Assembly (NCBI GenBank): GCA_016210055.1
Contig: JACQUZ010000161.1
Location: 1-46,819, forward strand
Reading direction: 5' to 3'
DNA: 46,819 nucleotides
Source of the DNA: Deltaproteobacteria bacterium
GTDB taxonomy: Bacteria > Myxococcota_A > Polyangia > Haliangiales > SHYZ01
Shown here piece by piece: positions 1 to 8,064 of this stretch. The position numbers were made by a program, and so were the translations under genes. Every line of letters begins with the position of its first letter. Position 1 is the first letter of the stretch. The notes below the pieces were generated by a model that did not search any database, had not been told where the DNA came from, and saw nothing but the letters and a program-made list of their open reading frames with translations.

Positions 1-1
1 G

Positions 2-94
2 CTCGCGCAGGTCCCGCCAGGCGCCGACTTCACGACGCTGCTCCGCGAAGGGCTGCGCGTGCTCTGTGGGCCGAGCTACGTGGCCCCTGCCTGA
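2..94 (+). CDS. 3' end of an unidentified gene
   Basis: An open frame enters from the left edge and ends with TGA at 92-94. It encodes about 30 residues ending in GPSYVAPA. The fragment is too short to assign to a family. It is taken as a gene tail because the frame is open from the window edge and its codon usage suits high-GC coding DNA, but it could be chance. Confidence 0.35.
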   Translation, partial: LAQVPPGADFTTLLREGLRVLCGPSYVAPA

Positions 95-313
95 GACGTC
101 TCGGCCACCACTCGGCGACTTTGCCGCCCGAAGCGGGGCTGCCGGAGGCGACCGGACGAAGGCGGGTGCGCGCGCCTGCGGAAGAGGTCCCGCAGTTGTT
201 TCTGGATAGGGAGCTCGAGGGGAAAGGAGCCGCCCTGGGAGCTCGCGCGAAAAATGCCGGGCGAGGCAAGAATGTGATCAATCTTGAGATGGAAAAGCAG
301 GAGAGACCGAACA
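95..313. other. intergenic region, nothing recognised
   Basis: About 220 bp between the upstream gene tail and the racemase. No convincing promoter hexamers, terminator hairpin or RNA gene were seen. Short frames across it look like chance. The only clear signal is an AGGAG ribosome-binding site just before the racemase start. Confidence 0.4.
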
Positions 314-1006
314 ATGAAGACGATAGGCTTGCTGGGCGGGATGAGCTGGGAGTCGTCGGTAGTATATTACCGACTGCTCAATGAAAGCGTCCGCGACCGG
401 CTGGGTGGGCTTCACTCGGCGCGGTGTGTAATGTACTCGGTGGACTTCGCGGAAATTGAAGCGCTTCAAGCCGCGTCCGACTGGGCGCGGGCGGGTGAGG
501 TTCTAGCGCAAGCGTCGAAGGGCCTGCTGTGCGCAGGTGCGGAGTGCATCGTACTTTGCACCAACACGATGCATCGCGTGGTAGGCGCGATCGAAGAGAG
601 TGTGACCATTCCCGTTCTGCACGTTGCCGACGCAACCGCAGAAGCCGTGCGGAAGCGAGGCTTGTCGTCAGTGGGCCTGCTCGGGACGCGCTACACCATG
701 GAGGGCGACTTCTACAAGGGCAGGCTAGAGGACAAGCACGGTATTCGCGTGGTGGTTCCAGAAGAACGTGAGCGCGAAGTCGTTCATCGGGTCATCTACG
801 ATGAGCTTTGCCTGGGCCGAATCCACCAGGAGTCGCGCCGGGCATATCAGGATATCGTCGAGCAGCTCACTGCCAACGGCGCCGAAGCAGTCATACTCGG
901 CTGTACGGAGATCGGACTGCTTCTGGAGCCGAACAGCTGCGAAGTGCCGCTGTTTGATACCACCACCGTGCACGCTCGAGCAGCGGTTGACTGGGCGCTG
1001 CGCTAA
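314..1006 (+). CDS. aspartate/glutamate racemase family protein
   Basis: Protein of 230 aa of the PLP-independent Asp/Glu racemase superfamily, which interconverts L- and D-amino acids with two cysteines acting as acid and base. Both catalytic cysteines are visible: Cys82 in CTNTMH and Cys197 in GCTEIGLLL. The N-terminus (MKTIGLLGGMSWESS) is typical of the RacX/YgeA branch. The start at 314 is chosen because the family N-terminus begins there and an AGGAG lies about 12 nt upstream; an in-frame ATG at 284 would only add a non-homologous leader. Length is normal. The substrate cannot be read from sequence; broad-specificity racemases of this branch often act on non-canonical D-amino acids for wall remodelling. 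It stands alone, convergent with the hydrolase downstream. Confidence 0.9.
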   Translation: MKTIGLLGGMSWESSVVYYRLLNESVRDRLGGLHSARCVMYSVDFAEIEALQAASDWARAGEVLAQASKGLLCAGAECIVLCTNTMHRVVGAIEESVTIPVLHVADATAEAVRKRGLSSVGLLGTRYTMEGDFYKGRLEDKHGIRVVVPEEREREVVHRVIYDELCLGRIHQESRRAYQDIVEQLTANGAEAVILGCTEIGLLLEPNSCEVPLFDTTTVHARAAVDWALR

Positions 1007-1026
1007 AAGGGCTTTCTGGAGGGGTT

Positions 1027-1043
1027 GGCGCCGTAACGGCGCC
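1027..1043. terminator. possible bidirectional terminator hairpin
   Basis: GGCGCCGT-A-ACGGCGCC is a perfect inverted repeat with 8-bp arms and a 1-nt centre, just after the racemase stop and between two convergent genes. There is no T-run, so intrinsic termination is doubtful. A smaller palindrome (GGCGAA-A-TTCGCC) lies at 1187-1199. Nothing else stands out in 1007-1220. Confidence 0.3.
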
Positions 1044-1220
1044 GCGACGGGCCGGCAAGGGCTTGGGTTCACACCCCTGAGCGCTGCAGAGCCCCCAAGA
1101 GGAAGCGCTCACCAAGGCCCTTTGCACTTTGGCCGCGTGCTGGCTGGAGTGAAGATCCCCGGGTAACCTGCGGCGCGGTGCCAGTTGGCGAAATTCGCCA
1201 CGTCAATACACCCACGCCTC

Positions 1221-2336
1221 TCACCCCCCCACCGACAGCATCCGCACGATCGCATCGTGCACCCGCGGCCGCACCACCTTGATTCGCTGATCTTCCCGCG
1301 ACGGATGGACCCGGTTGCTCAGCAAGATCACCCACCGTGCCCGTTCCAGGTCAATCCACGCCGAGCATCCAGTGAACCCGAGGTGTCCAACGCCGGTCTT
1401 GGGCCAGAGGTCGCCCGCCTGCGAAGCACCAGGTGGAGGGGAGGGCCCATCCCAGCCGAGGCGCCAGGTCGAACCCGGGATCCCGCATGGCGAGAAGAAC
1501 TCGCGGACCATCTCCGGTGGAAAGCCGCCCGGTACGCGCTCGCCTTGCCACGCGCCAGCGAGTGCGTGGCACAGGCGCGAGAGGTCGTTGACCGTGGAAA
1601 ATAGGCCCGCGTGGCCAAGGATTCCGCCTGCTGCGTGGCAGTTGTCGTCGTGCACCTCCCCCACGACAAGACCACGGCGAGGGCATGCCTCGGTCGGCGC
1701 CACCTGGCTCGGCGTGACCGCGCGCGGAGCGGCGTCTAGATCGACGAACCTCGTCTCGTTCATGCCAAGCGGCTCGAAAACGACCCGCTCCGCCAGCCTA
1801 TCGAGACGATCTCCGCCAGCACGCTCCACCACGAGGCCCAGCACCATGAACCCGAGGTCGCTGTACACCGAGCGCGTTCCAGGCTCCCTCTCCACCGGCT
1901 CCCCCGCCGCCATGCGGAGAATCCGGTCACGCGCCGATGGCGTGCGCTCGCGCTCGCCTGGACCAATCCGCTCAAAGAGCGGCCGCCAAGCGGGCAGGCC
2001 AGACGCGTGGCACAGGAGGTCCCGCACGCGGATTCGTTCCTTGCCGGGGCCGGCGAGCTCCGGGACAAAGGCGCAGGCCGGGCTATCCAGGGACAGTCGC
2101 CCAGCTTCGATGAGCCGCATGACCACCAAGGCAGTGGCCGCTGCCTTGGTAACCGACGCAACGTCATAGACGGTGTCCACTGACGCTGGCGGGCCAGGGA
2201 CCGGCCACGTGGCCACCCGGCCGAACGCGGCGCGCCAGACCGGCCGCATGTCGTCGGCGACAAGGAGCGCGCATCCCGGGAAAACCCCCGAGCGCGCGGC
2301 GTCGGCAAGAAGATCGGCGACTAGCGTCGAATCCAT
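1221..2336 (-). CDS. serine beta-lactamase-fold hydrolase (class C / esterase type)
   Basis: Protein of 371 aa with the PBP/class C beta-lactamase fold used by esterases, D-aminopeptidases and lactamases. The SxxK nucleophile motif is SVTK (Ser61, Lys64). The second motif is YSD (158-160) in place of the usual YxN, and a KTGVGHLGFTG stretch near residue 320 holds the HxG-type third motif. There is no clear export signal at the N-terminus (MDSTLVADLLADAARS), so it may be cytoplasmic, unlike true beta-lactamases. It is transcribed away from the Ser/Thr kinase with only 38 bp between the two start codons, so the promoters must overlap. Its role is unknown: an esterase or peptidase is more likely than antibiotic resistance. 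Confidence 0.85.
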   Translation of the reverse strand: MDSTLVADLLADAARSGVFPGCALLVADDMRPVWRAAFGRVATWPVPGPPASVDTVYDVASVTKAAATALVVMRLIEAGRLSLDSPACAFVPELAGPGKERIRVRDLLCHASGLPAWRPLFERIGPGERERTPSARDRILRMAAGEPVEREPGTRSVYSDLGFMVLGLVVERAGGDRLDRLAERVVFEPLGMNETRFVDLDAAPRAVTPSQVAPTEACPRRGLVVGEVHDDNCHAAGGILGHAGLFSTVNDLSRLCHALAGAWQGERVPGGFPPEMVREFFSPCGIPGSTWRLGWDGPSPPPGASQAGDLWPKTGVGHLGFTGCSAWIDLERARWVILLSNRVHPSREDQRIKVVRPRVHDAIVRMLSVGG

Positions 2337-2374
2337 GGGCCCTTGCGAATTGTGATAGATTTTAGCCCAGTTTC

Positions 2375-3958
2375 ATGAGTCGCTACGAGCTCCTCGACAG
2401 AATCGGCGTGGGGGGCATGGCCGAAGTTTATCGCGGTCGTGCCGTCGCTGATGGGGGGTTCGAGAAGCCCGTCGCCATCAAGAAGGTTCTCCCTAACCTC
2501 TCTCGGGATGACCGCTTCGTGCGCATGCTCGTGACCGAGGCAAAGATCCTCGCGTCCTTGCGCCAGCGCAACATTGTCCAGATCTACGACGTGGGGCTCG
2601 GCGATGATGGCCAGTACTTCCTCGTCATGGAGCACGTCGATGGGTGCGACTTGGGCGCACTTTGCGACCGCGTGGACGCGCTAAAGATGCGCTTCCCGCG
2701 TGACCTGGCGCTCCACGTGGGAGCCGAAGTGTGTGACGCCCTGGATCACGCCCACAAGGCTGTCGATGCCCGCGGCAAGCCCTTGGGCCTCGTTCATCGC
2801 GATGTGTCCCCTTCCAACGTCCTCCTCTCACGCGCCGGAGAGGTGAAGCTCACGGATTTCGGCATCGCCAAGCGGCGGGAGGACGGGAGTCTCGTCTCTT
2901 CGATAAAGGGCAAGTTCGCGTTCATGTCACCCGAGCAGGCGGAGGGCCGGCCCCTAGGGCCAACCAGCGACGTCTATTCGCTCGGAATTGTGCTCTACGA
3001 GCTCCTTCTCGGGAGGCGGCTCTTCTCCCACGCCAACGACGTGGAGACCCTCAGGCTCGCCCGAGAAGCTCGCGTGCCGCGGCCACGTGGCCTGGAGCCC
3101 GAATTTTCCGAGGAGCTCGAGCAGATCCTCATGAAAGCGCTGGCCAGGGATCCGGAGCAGCGCTTCGCCAGCGCAGCCCGCTTTGGCATGGAACTGCGCG
3201 ATTTCCGGTATTCATGCTCCACGAGTGCCGGCGATCCAGCTCAGGAGATCGCGGCGCTCGTGAAGCGGCTGGTGCCAGGCCAGCCCAGCGTTCCGAGTGG
3301 AAGGACGATCGTCGAAATCACGACGATGGGTGGGTTCCCGCGGGCCCCAGTGCTCGGAGACCACGTGGAAGAGGACGGCCTGGTCCACGCCCTTGGGGAC
3401 GACGTGGAAACCCGGCCCATGCGCACGACTCGCCTTGACGCCGACGAGGAGTGGGACGTCTCGTCGCTGGCGACGCGTCCCACCGAAAAGGCGCTCGATT
3501 ACGTAGAGCCTGCGAGCTCTGACTATTCCAGCGACAGCTCATCGAGTGTCGACCTTGGCTTGCTCGCCCCGCGCAAGACCCCGTGGCGGCGCGTCGCGGC
3601 GTTGGCCTCTCTCCTTGCGTGTCTCGTGCTTGCTGCGGTGGTCGCCTTTGGACGAGTCCTCTCCGCCGATCGCCAAGCACGAGCGCCCCGCCGCGTGTCG
3701 TCGCAAGGGACCGGGGACTCCCTACCAAGCCCCACCATGCTGGAGCCCTTGCCCAAGCCGCCAGAGAAAGCTGTCCCAGCACCAGAAGCCGTGGTCGTCC
3801 CGGCCGCAAGCGTGGCGCCACCGACGCCTCGGAGGGAAATCGCCCCACGGCCCCTGAACACCCGCAAGCCAAGACCCGCCGTGATGAAGACGAGCACGGC
3901 CAAGCGGATGCAGAAGAAGAAACCGGCGCCTGGAGCAAAGCGCCGTCCAAAGGATTAG
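2375..3958 (+). CDS. membrane-anchored Ser/Thr protein kinase (PknB type)
   Basis: Protein of 527 aa. The kinase domain spans residues 1-280: glycine loop IGVGGMAEVY, catalytic Lys36 in VAIKK, HRDVSPSN with Asp143, DFG at 161-163 and an APE-like FMSPEQA. An acidic and Ser-rich linker follows. One hydrophobic segment near residues 408-430 (VAALASLLACLVLAAVVAFG) should anchor the protein. A Pro/Lys-rich tail of about 100 aa ends the protein and would lie outside the membrane. Such tails often sense the cell surface, but no known sensor domain is visible. The start is immediately followed by kinase homology. No strong Shine-Dalgarno is seen, and the 38-bp spacer suggests a very short leader. Its stop overlaps the convergent thrS stop by 4 nt. 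Confidence 0.93.
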   Translation: MSRYELLDRIGVGGMAEVYRGRAVADGGFEKPVAIKKVLPNLSRDDRFVRMLVTEAKILASLRQRNIVQIYDVGLGDDGQYFLVMEHVDGCDLGALCDRVDALKMRFPRDLALHVGAEVCDALDHAHKAVDARGKPLGLVHRDVSPSNVLLSRAGEVKLTDFGIAKRREDGSLVSSIKGKFAFMSPEQAEGRPLGPTSDVYSLGIVLYELLLGRRLFSHANDVETLRLAREARVPRPRGLEPEFSEELEQILMKALARDPEQRFASAARFGMELRDFRYSCSTSAGDPAQEIAALVKRLVPGQPSVPSGRTIVEITTMGGFPRAPVLGDHVEEDGLVHALGDDVETRPMRTTRLDADEEWDVSSLATRPTEKALDYVEPASSDYSSDSSSSVDLGLLAPRKTPWRRVAALASLLACLVLAAVVAFGRVLSADRQARAPRRVSSQGTGDSLPSPTMLEPLPKPPEKAVPAPEAVVVPAASVAPPTPRREIAPRPLNTRKPRPAVMKTSTAKRMQKKKPAPGAKRRPKD

Positions 3959-5817
3959 ATGGGGATATCGCGCCGCTCCTGGATTTCCTTGCTGACCCGC
4001 TCGATCAGCGCAGCGAGCTCCATCGCCGGGAGCTGGGTGCCGTTCCGCAGCCTTACCGCCACCTTCCCGCTCTCCACTTCCGAGTCGCCGATAACCACGA
4101 TGTAGGGGTTCTTGCGCAGCTGCGCGTTGCGTATCTTCTTCTGCATTCCCTCGCGGGCGCTGTCCACCTCGGCGCGAATACCCCCCAGCGAGCCCGGGAT
4201 GGCCGCGCGTTGCAATCGCTCTGCAACCCCCGCCGCGTGCTCGTTGTGGCGATCCGCGATCGGGATAAGCACCACCTGCACTGGCGACAGCCAGGTCGGA
4301 AATGCTCCGCCATAGTGCTCGATGAGGATGGATAAGAAGCGTTCCACCGAGCCCAGGATGGCCCGATGAAGCATCACCGGGCGCGTCTCCTTCCCCTGGT
4401 CGTTGATGTATTTCAGGTCGAAACGCTCAGGTAGGTTGAAGTCGAGCTGGATGGTCGCCAGCTGCCACTCGCGACGGAGGGCGTCTCGCGCCATGAAATC
4501 GATCTTCGGCCCGTAGAACGCCGCCTCGCCGCGCTCCTCCTTCCAGGACACCCCCTTGCGTCTGAGCACCTCGCGCAGCTGCTCCTGGGCGTTGGTCCAG
4601 ATTTCGGCTCCGCCCAGGTATCGCTCCGGGTGCTCCTCGTCCCACATGGAGAGCCGCACGTCGAGCTGCATGTCGAAGACTGAGTAAAAAGCCTCCACGA
4701 TCGAGAAGATCTTCAGCGCTTCGTCGGTGATCTGGCTGGCCTCACAGAAGACGTGCGCGTCGTCCTGCGTGATCATGCGCACGCGTGAGAGACCCTGGAG
4801 CGTCCCCGTGAGCTCGTCTCGATATACCGAGGTCACCTCGCTGTAGCGCAGGGGAAGGTCCCTGTAGCTACGCGGTCGCGACGCGTAGATCTGGGTGTGG
4901 TGGGGGCAGTTCATCGGCTTGATGCAGAACTCCTCCTGCCCCTTGCCCTTCACGTGAAAGAGGTCTTCTTTGAATTTCTCGTAGTGGCCGGAAACCTTGT
5001 AGAGCTCCGCCTTGGTGATGTGCGGGATGAGCACTCGCTGATACCCCAGGGGTTCCTGGAGGGACCAGACAAAATCCGTGAGGAGGTTCCGCAGGAGCGT
5101 TCCTCGCGGCGTGAACAAGGGGAGCCCGGGGCCCACGAGCTCGCTGAACGCGAACAGGTCCAATTCCTGGCCAAGCCGCCGGTGATCCCGCTTGCGCGCC
5201 TCCTCGAGGAGGCGCAGGTGCTCGTCCAGCTCCTCCTTGCTGAGGAAGCAGGCACCGTAGATGCGCTGGAGCTGCTTGTTGCGCTGATCACCGCGCCAGT
5301 ACGCGCCTGCGACGCTCGTCAACTTGAAGGCACCCACTGCCCCCGAATGCTCGACGTGCGGGCCACGGCACAGATCGACGAACTCCCCGGTGCGGTAGAG
5401 CGACACCGACGTCACGCCGCCCAAGCCCTCCGATGCGAAGGCGGCATCCTTGTCGCCCGCGTCCTCGACGGCCGTCGTACCCTTTTCCTTGAGCAGGTGG
5501 AGGAGCTCCACCTTGTAGTCCTGGCCGCGGCGGGCCATCTCTGAGATCGCCTCGTCGATAGGCACCACGACGCGCTCGAAGGGCAGCTTGCGCCCTCGGA
5601 GCTCGCGCATCTTCTGCTCGATCTTGCCAAGATCGTCCACCGACAAGGTCTCCGGCAGGTCGAGATCGTAATAGAACCCGTCCTTGGTCGCCGGACCGAC
5701 GCCGAATTTTGCAGACGGCCAGAGCGCCTGAACGGCCGCCGCCATCAGGTGGGCACACGAATGGCGTGCGGTCTCGACATCCGGAGAAGGCGGAGCTTCT
5801 CGACTCTCAGGTTTCAT
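3955..5817 (-). CDS. thrS: threonyl-tRNA synthetase lacking the TGS domain
   Basis: Protein of 620 aa that joins Thr to tRNA-Thr. It begins directly with the editing domain (HSCAH, His19/His23; DLCRGPH 148-154). The class II catalytic core follows, with zinc-site residues visible in MNCPHH, QDDAHVFC and PVMLHRA, and an anticodon-binding domain ends it. The N-terminal TGS domain (about 60 aa) of the usual ~640-aa enzyme is absent. The start at 5817 overlaps the upstream methyltransferase stop (ATGA); the longer open frame upstream lies inside that gene and shows no TGS homology. It is the last gene of the minus-strand operon. It may be the housekeeping enzyme, but its place after LuxCDE and two other synthetase-like genes suggests a dedicated copy for self-resistance or amino-acid activation. 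Function is confident, role inferred. Confidence 0.93.
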   Translation of the reverse strand: MKPESREAPPSPDVETARHSCAHLMAAAVQALWPSAKFGVGPATKDGFYYDLDLPETLSVDDLGKIEQKMRELRGRKLPFERVVVPIDEAISEMARRGQDYKVELLHLLKEKGTTAVEDAGDKDAAFASEGLGGVTSVSLYRTGEFVDLCRGPHVEHSGAVGAFKLTSVAGAYWRGDQRNKQLQRIYGACFLSKEELDEHLRLLEEARKRDHRRLGQELDLFAFSELVGPGLPLFTPRGTLLRNLLTDFVWSLQEPLGYQRVLIPHITKAELYKVSGHYEKFKEDLFHVKGKGQEEFCIKPMNCPHHTQIYASRPRSYRDLPLRYSEVTSVYRDELTGTLQGLSRVRMITQDDAHVFCEASQITDEALKIFSIVEAFYSVFDMQLDVRLSMWDEEHPERYLGGAEIWTNAQEQLREVLRRKGVSWKEERGEAAFYGPKIDFMARDALRREWQLATIQLDFNLPERFDLKYINDQGKETRPVMLHRAILGSVERFLSILIEHYGGAFPTWLSPVQVVLIPIADRHNEHAAGVAERLQRAAIPGSLGGIRAEVDSAREGMQKKIRNAQLRKNPYIVVIGDSEVESGKVAVRLRNGTQLPAMELAALIERVSKEIQERRDIPI

Positions 5818-6647
5818 TCCGACATCTCCTCTCGCGGCTTGCGTCCTTGGACGATGATCCCATCGGCTTGATAGAAGCCATGTCCTATCTGCGTCATGCT
5901 GGCAGTGCTCGACGGATCGTAGTGCACCTCTGTGTAGCATTCTCTCGCATGGTCGAGAAAGAATACCTTTTCGATGCGGAGGCGCGAGCGCGGGAGATAG
6001 CCCAGGAGCTCCCACGGCATGTGCACGTGGATGAAGCTGGGCTTTCGCTTGTGCTTCTCGTTCCCATAGCCGTTGAGGGCGATGTCACCCATCTCGTGGT
6101 CCGGCGGCGGATGGATCAGGTGCGGGATGGTCCAGTCGAGGAACTTCTCTCGGTTCAGGTTGCTTAGGAGGTTGTGGCCGTGGAGCAAGAGCGACCCGCC
6201 GGGACGCAAGACCCTCGCCATTTCATCCACGGCACGCTGCCTGTTTTCTTGCGAGGGGACGGAACCCAGGGAGTGAAACATCGACAGAACCCAATCGAAC
6301 CTGCCCTCGGGGAACGGCATCCCCTCGACGACGTCGGATTGGGTGAGCTCTGCGGTTAGCCCTCGTTCGCGAAGGAGTGCGCCCGCTCGCTCGAGCATGT
6401 GGGGGTTGTAGTCGTTTCCGGTGACCGTCGCGCCCTTGGCTGCCAAGAGCGCGAGGTGCCGACCCGTCCCACACATTGCATCGAGGACGCGGCAACCCGG
6501 CGCCACGAGCTCCGAGACGATCCGCTCATCCATGCGAAAGAGCGGGAACGCCTGTTCCTCGATGTCCATGTAATGGAGCGGATACAGCTCATCCGTGCGC
6601 TCTGTCTTGACGAGAGCATCGAACTTGGTCACCAACCGGTGGCCCAT
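5814..6647 (-). CDS. SAM-dependent class I methyltransferase
   Basis: Protein of 277 aa. Motif I is VLDAMCGTGRH (54-64), followed by an acidic strand end (VTGNDYN) and a post-II region FDWVLSMFHSLGSV, typical of the Methyltransf_11/25 family. The C-terminal half (HLIHPPPDHEMGD onward) is unlike housekeeping methylases and may shape a pocket for a small molecule. The start follows the ProRS-like stop by 4 nt, with AGGAGG inside the end of that gene, and its own stop overlaps thrS (ATGA), so the three are translationally coupled. The substrate is unknown; O- or N-methylation of the cluster product is the likeliest role. Confidence 0.85.
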   Translation of the reverse strand: MGHRLVTKFDALVKTERTDELYPLHYMDIEEQAFPLFRMDERIVSELVAPGCRVLDAMCGTGRHLALLAAKGATVTGNDYNPHMLERAGALLRERGLTAELTQSDVVEGMPFPEGRFDWVLSMFHSLGSVPSQENRQRAVDEMARVLRPGGSLLLHGHNLLSNLNREKFLDWTIPHLIHPPPDHEMGDIALNGYGNEKHKRKPSFIHVHMPWELLGYLPRSRLRIEKVFFLDHARECYTEVHYDPSSTASMTQIGHGFYQADGIIVQGRKPREEMSE

Positions 6648-6651
6648 GCCA

Positions 6652-8064
6652 CTACCTCCTGTTCTCGAATCCGGCGCCAGGCAGGTTGGCCAGCGCCGTC
6701 GCGAGCGAGGAGCTCTTGGTCACCTCGGCGTTCCGAGCTCCTCGCGGAATGACCGAGTAACAGGTGCTGTCCCCGCGCCGGCCTACCGCCAAGACCCTCG
6801 GAATGCCTAAAAGCTCCGAAAAAAGAACCCTCGCATAATGCGACATGTTGAACCGATCGTCGATGACGCTCTCGAGGCCCAGCTCGGTGAGGCACCGCCA
6901 GGCGGCCTGCGCAGGCTCAAGGTCCTCCTCGGTTCTCGGCACGACCGTAACATCGCATGGCGAAAGGCCCGCAGGCCACTCCATCCCCCGTTCGCCGTGA
7001 TGCCGGTCGTAGAGCGCCAAGAGGAGCCGAAGGAGGCCAAGGCCATGCGTGCCCATGACAACCGGGCGGAGGGCGCCCTGTCGATCTCGATAGTGCAGCT
7101 GAAAAGGCTTGGTGCACTCGTCCTCGACGCGCATGGACATCCCGACGGTGAACATCCGCTCGAGCCGGAGCGGCTCCTCGCTGCCCCACGCAAGGCCGGG
7201 AGCTCCGCTCGGGTGGCCCTCTGCGCACGCGAACCGAAGCGCCGCGTCGCCGTGGTTCTCCGCAAGGGGCGCGCGGCAGCTCACGCACCGTCCGGGCGAG
7301 GCGAAGAGCTGCCCTGATTCGCCGCGAAAGAACCGATATTCCCCCTTTTCGTGGGGCAGGAGGTGATCGGTGTACACCTTGGGGCGTCGCGACTCGCCGT
7401 CGGCGACCCTCCGATAATCGAAGTAGAGCAGGTTGGTTAGGCCGAGCTCCCCGAAAATGGCGCGGTAGAGATCATCGACCTTGTCCATCACCTGGTCGAG
7501 CTGCTCCTCGTCGGCGCAGAGGGTGTACGATTCGAAGAGCTCGAACTCGTTCACCTTGAGAAAGCCCTTGCCCCCCTTGCCGCGGCCGCTGAACAGGTCG
7601 CGCCACAGGTGCGCGATTTGATAGACCATCTTCGGCAGCTGTCCAGGACGACCCCAGCTCGGCGCCTGGTCTGCGAAGAAGTCAGAGATCCACTCCTCGT
7701 GGGTCGGCGCCAAGAGGAGCGTCTTGCGGTCCTCGCCCGGGCATTGAAACACCGAGCTTCCGAACTGCCCCAGGCGACCGCTCCGCTCCAGCAAGTCTGC
7801 CGGGTAGAGCGAGGGGAACTGCATCTCGTGAAAACCAACCCGATTGGCGTGGCGACGGACCAAGCGTCGTAGCTTCTCCATCACCCGGTGCCCTGCGGGA
7901 AGAAGCACGGGAAACCCGGCCGTGCCACCGTCCGCCATGATTCCGGCGTGGACGAGCCACCGCTCGAAGGGCAAGCTCCGGTGGTCCGCGCCCAGGTCAA
8001 TCTGCGTCTTGACCGCTGGCATGCGGGAGTAGCTCAAAAGCTCCATGTCCATCTTGTCACGCAT
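6652..8064 (-). CDS. prolyl-tRNA synthetase-like protein without the usual INS editing domain
   Basis: Protein of 470 aa of the class II ProRS family. Family marks are LLLAPTHEEW (117-126), motif 2 around LWRDL with Arg155, motif 3 GTHGLGLLR (338-346), and a C-terminal anticodon-binding-like domain (from DVTVVP, residue 371). In place of the ~180-aa INS editing domain is a short insert with a zinc-ribbon-like pattern: Cys260, Cys263, Cys280 and His284. The start at 8064 shares one base with the luxE stop (TGATG). A longer open frame upstream lies inside luxE and is rejected. ATP-binding arginines are kept, so it should adenylate an amino acid. Whether it charges tRNA, a carrier protein or a small molecule is open. 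In this operon a biosynthetic or resistance role is more likely than housekeeping. Confidence 0.85.
   Translation of the reverse strand: MRDKMDMELLSYSRMPAVKTQIDLGADHRSLPFERWLVHAGIMADGGTAGFPVLLPAGHRVMEKLRRLVRRHANRVGFHEMQFPSLYPADLLERSGRLGQFGSSVFQCPGEDRKTLLLAPTHEEWISDFFADQAPSWGRPGQLPKMVYQIAHLWRDLFSGRGKGGKGFLKVNEFELFESYTLCADEEQLDQVMDKVDDLYRAIFGELGLTNLLYFDYRRVADGESRRPKVYTDHLLPHEKGEYRFFRGESGQLFASPGRCVSCRAPLAENHGDAALRFACAEGHPSGAPGLAWGSEEPLRLERMFTVGMSMRVEDECTKPFQLHYRDRQGALRPVVMGTHGLGLLRLLLALYDRHHGERGMEWPAGLSPCDVTVVPRTEEDLEPAQAAWRCLTELGLESVIDDRFNMSHYARVLFSELLGIPRVLAVGRRGDSTCYSVIPRGARNAEVTKSSSLATALANLPGAGFENRR

Noticed and set aside
1221..2336. Antibiotic-resistance beta-lactamase
   Set aside because: No export signal and a YSD in place of YxN; the fold is shared by many esterases and peptidases.
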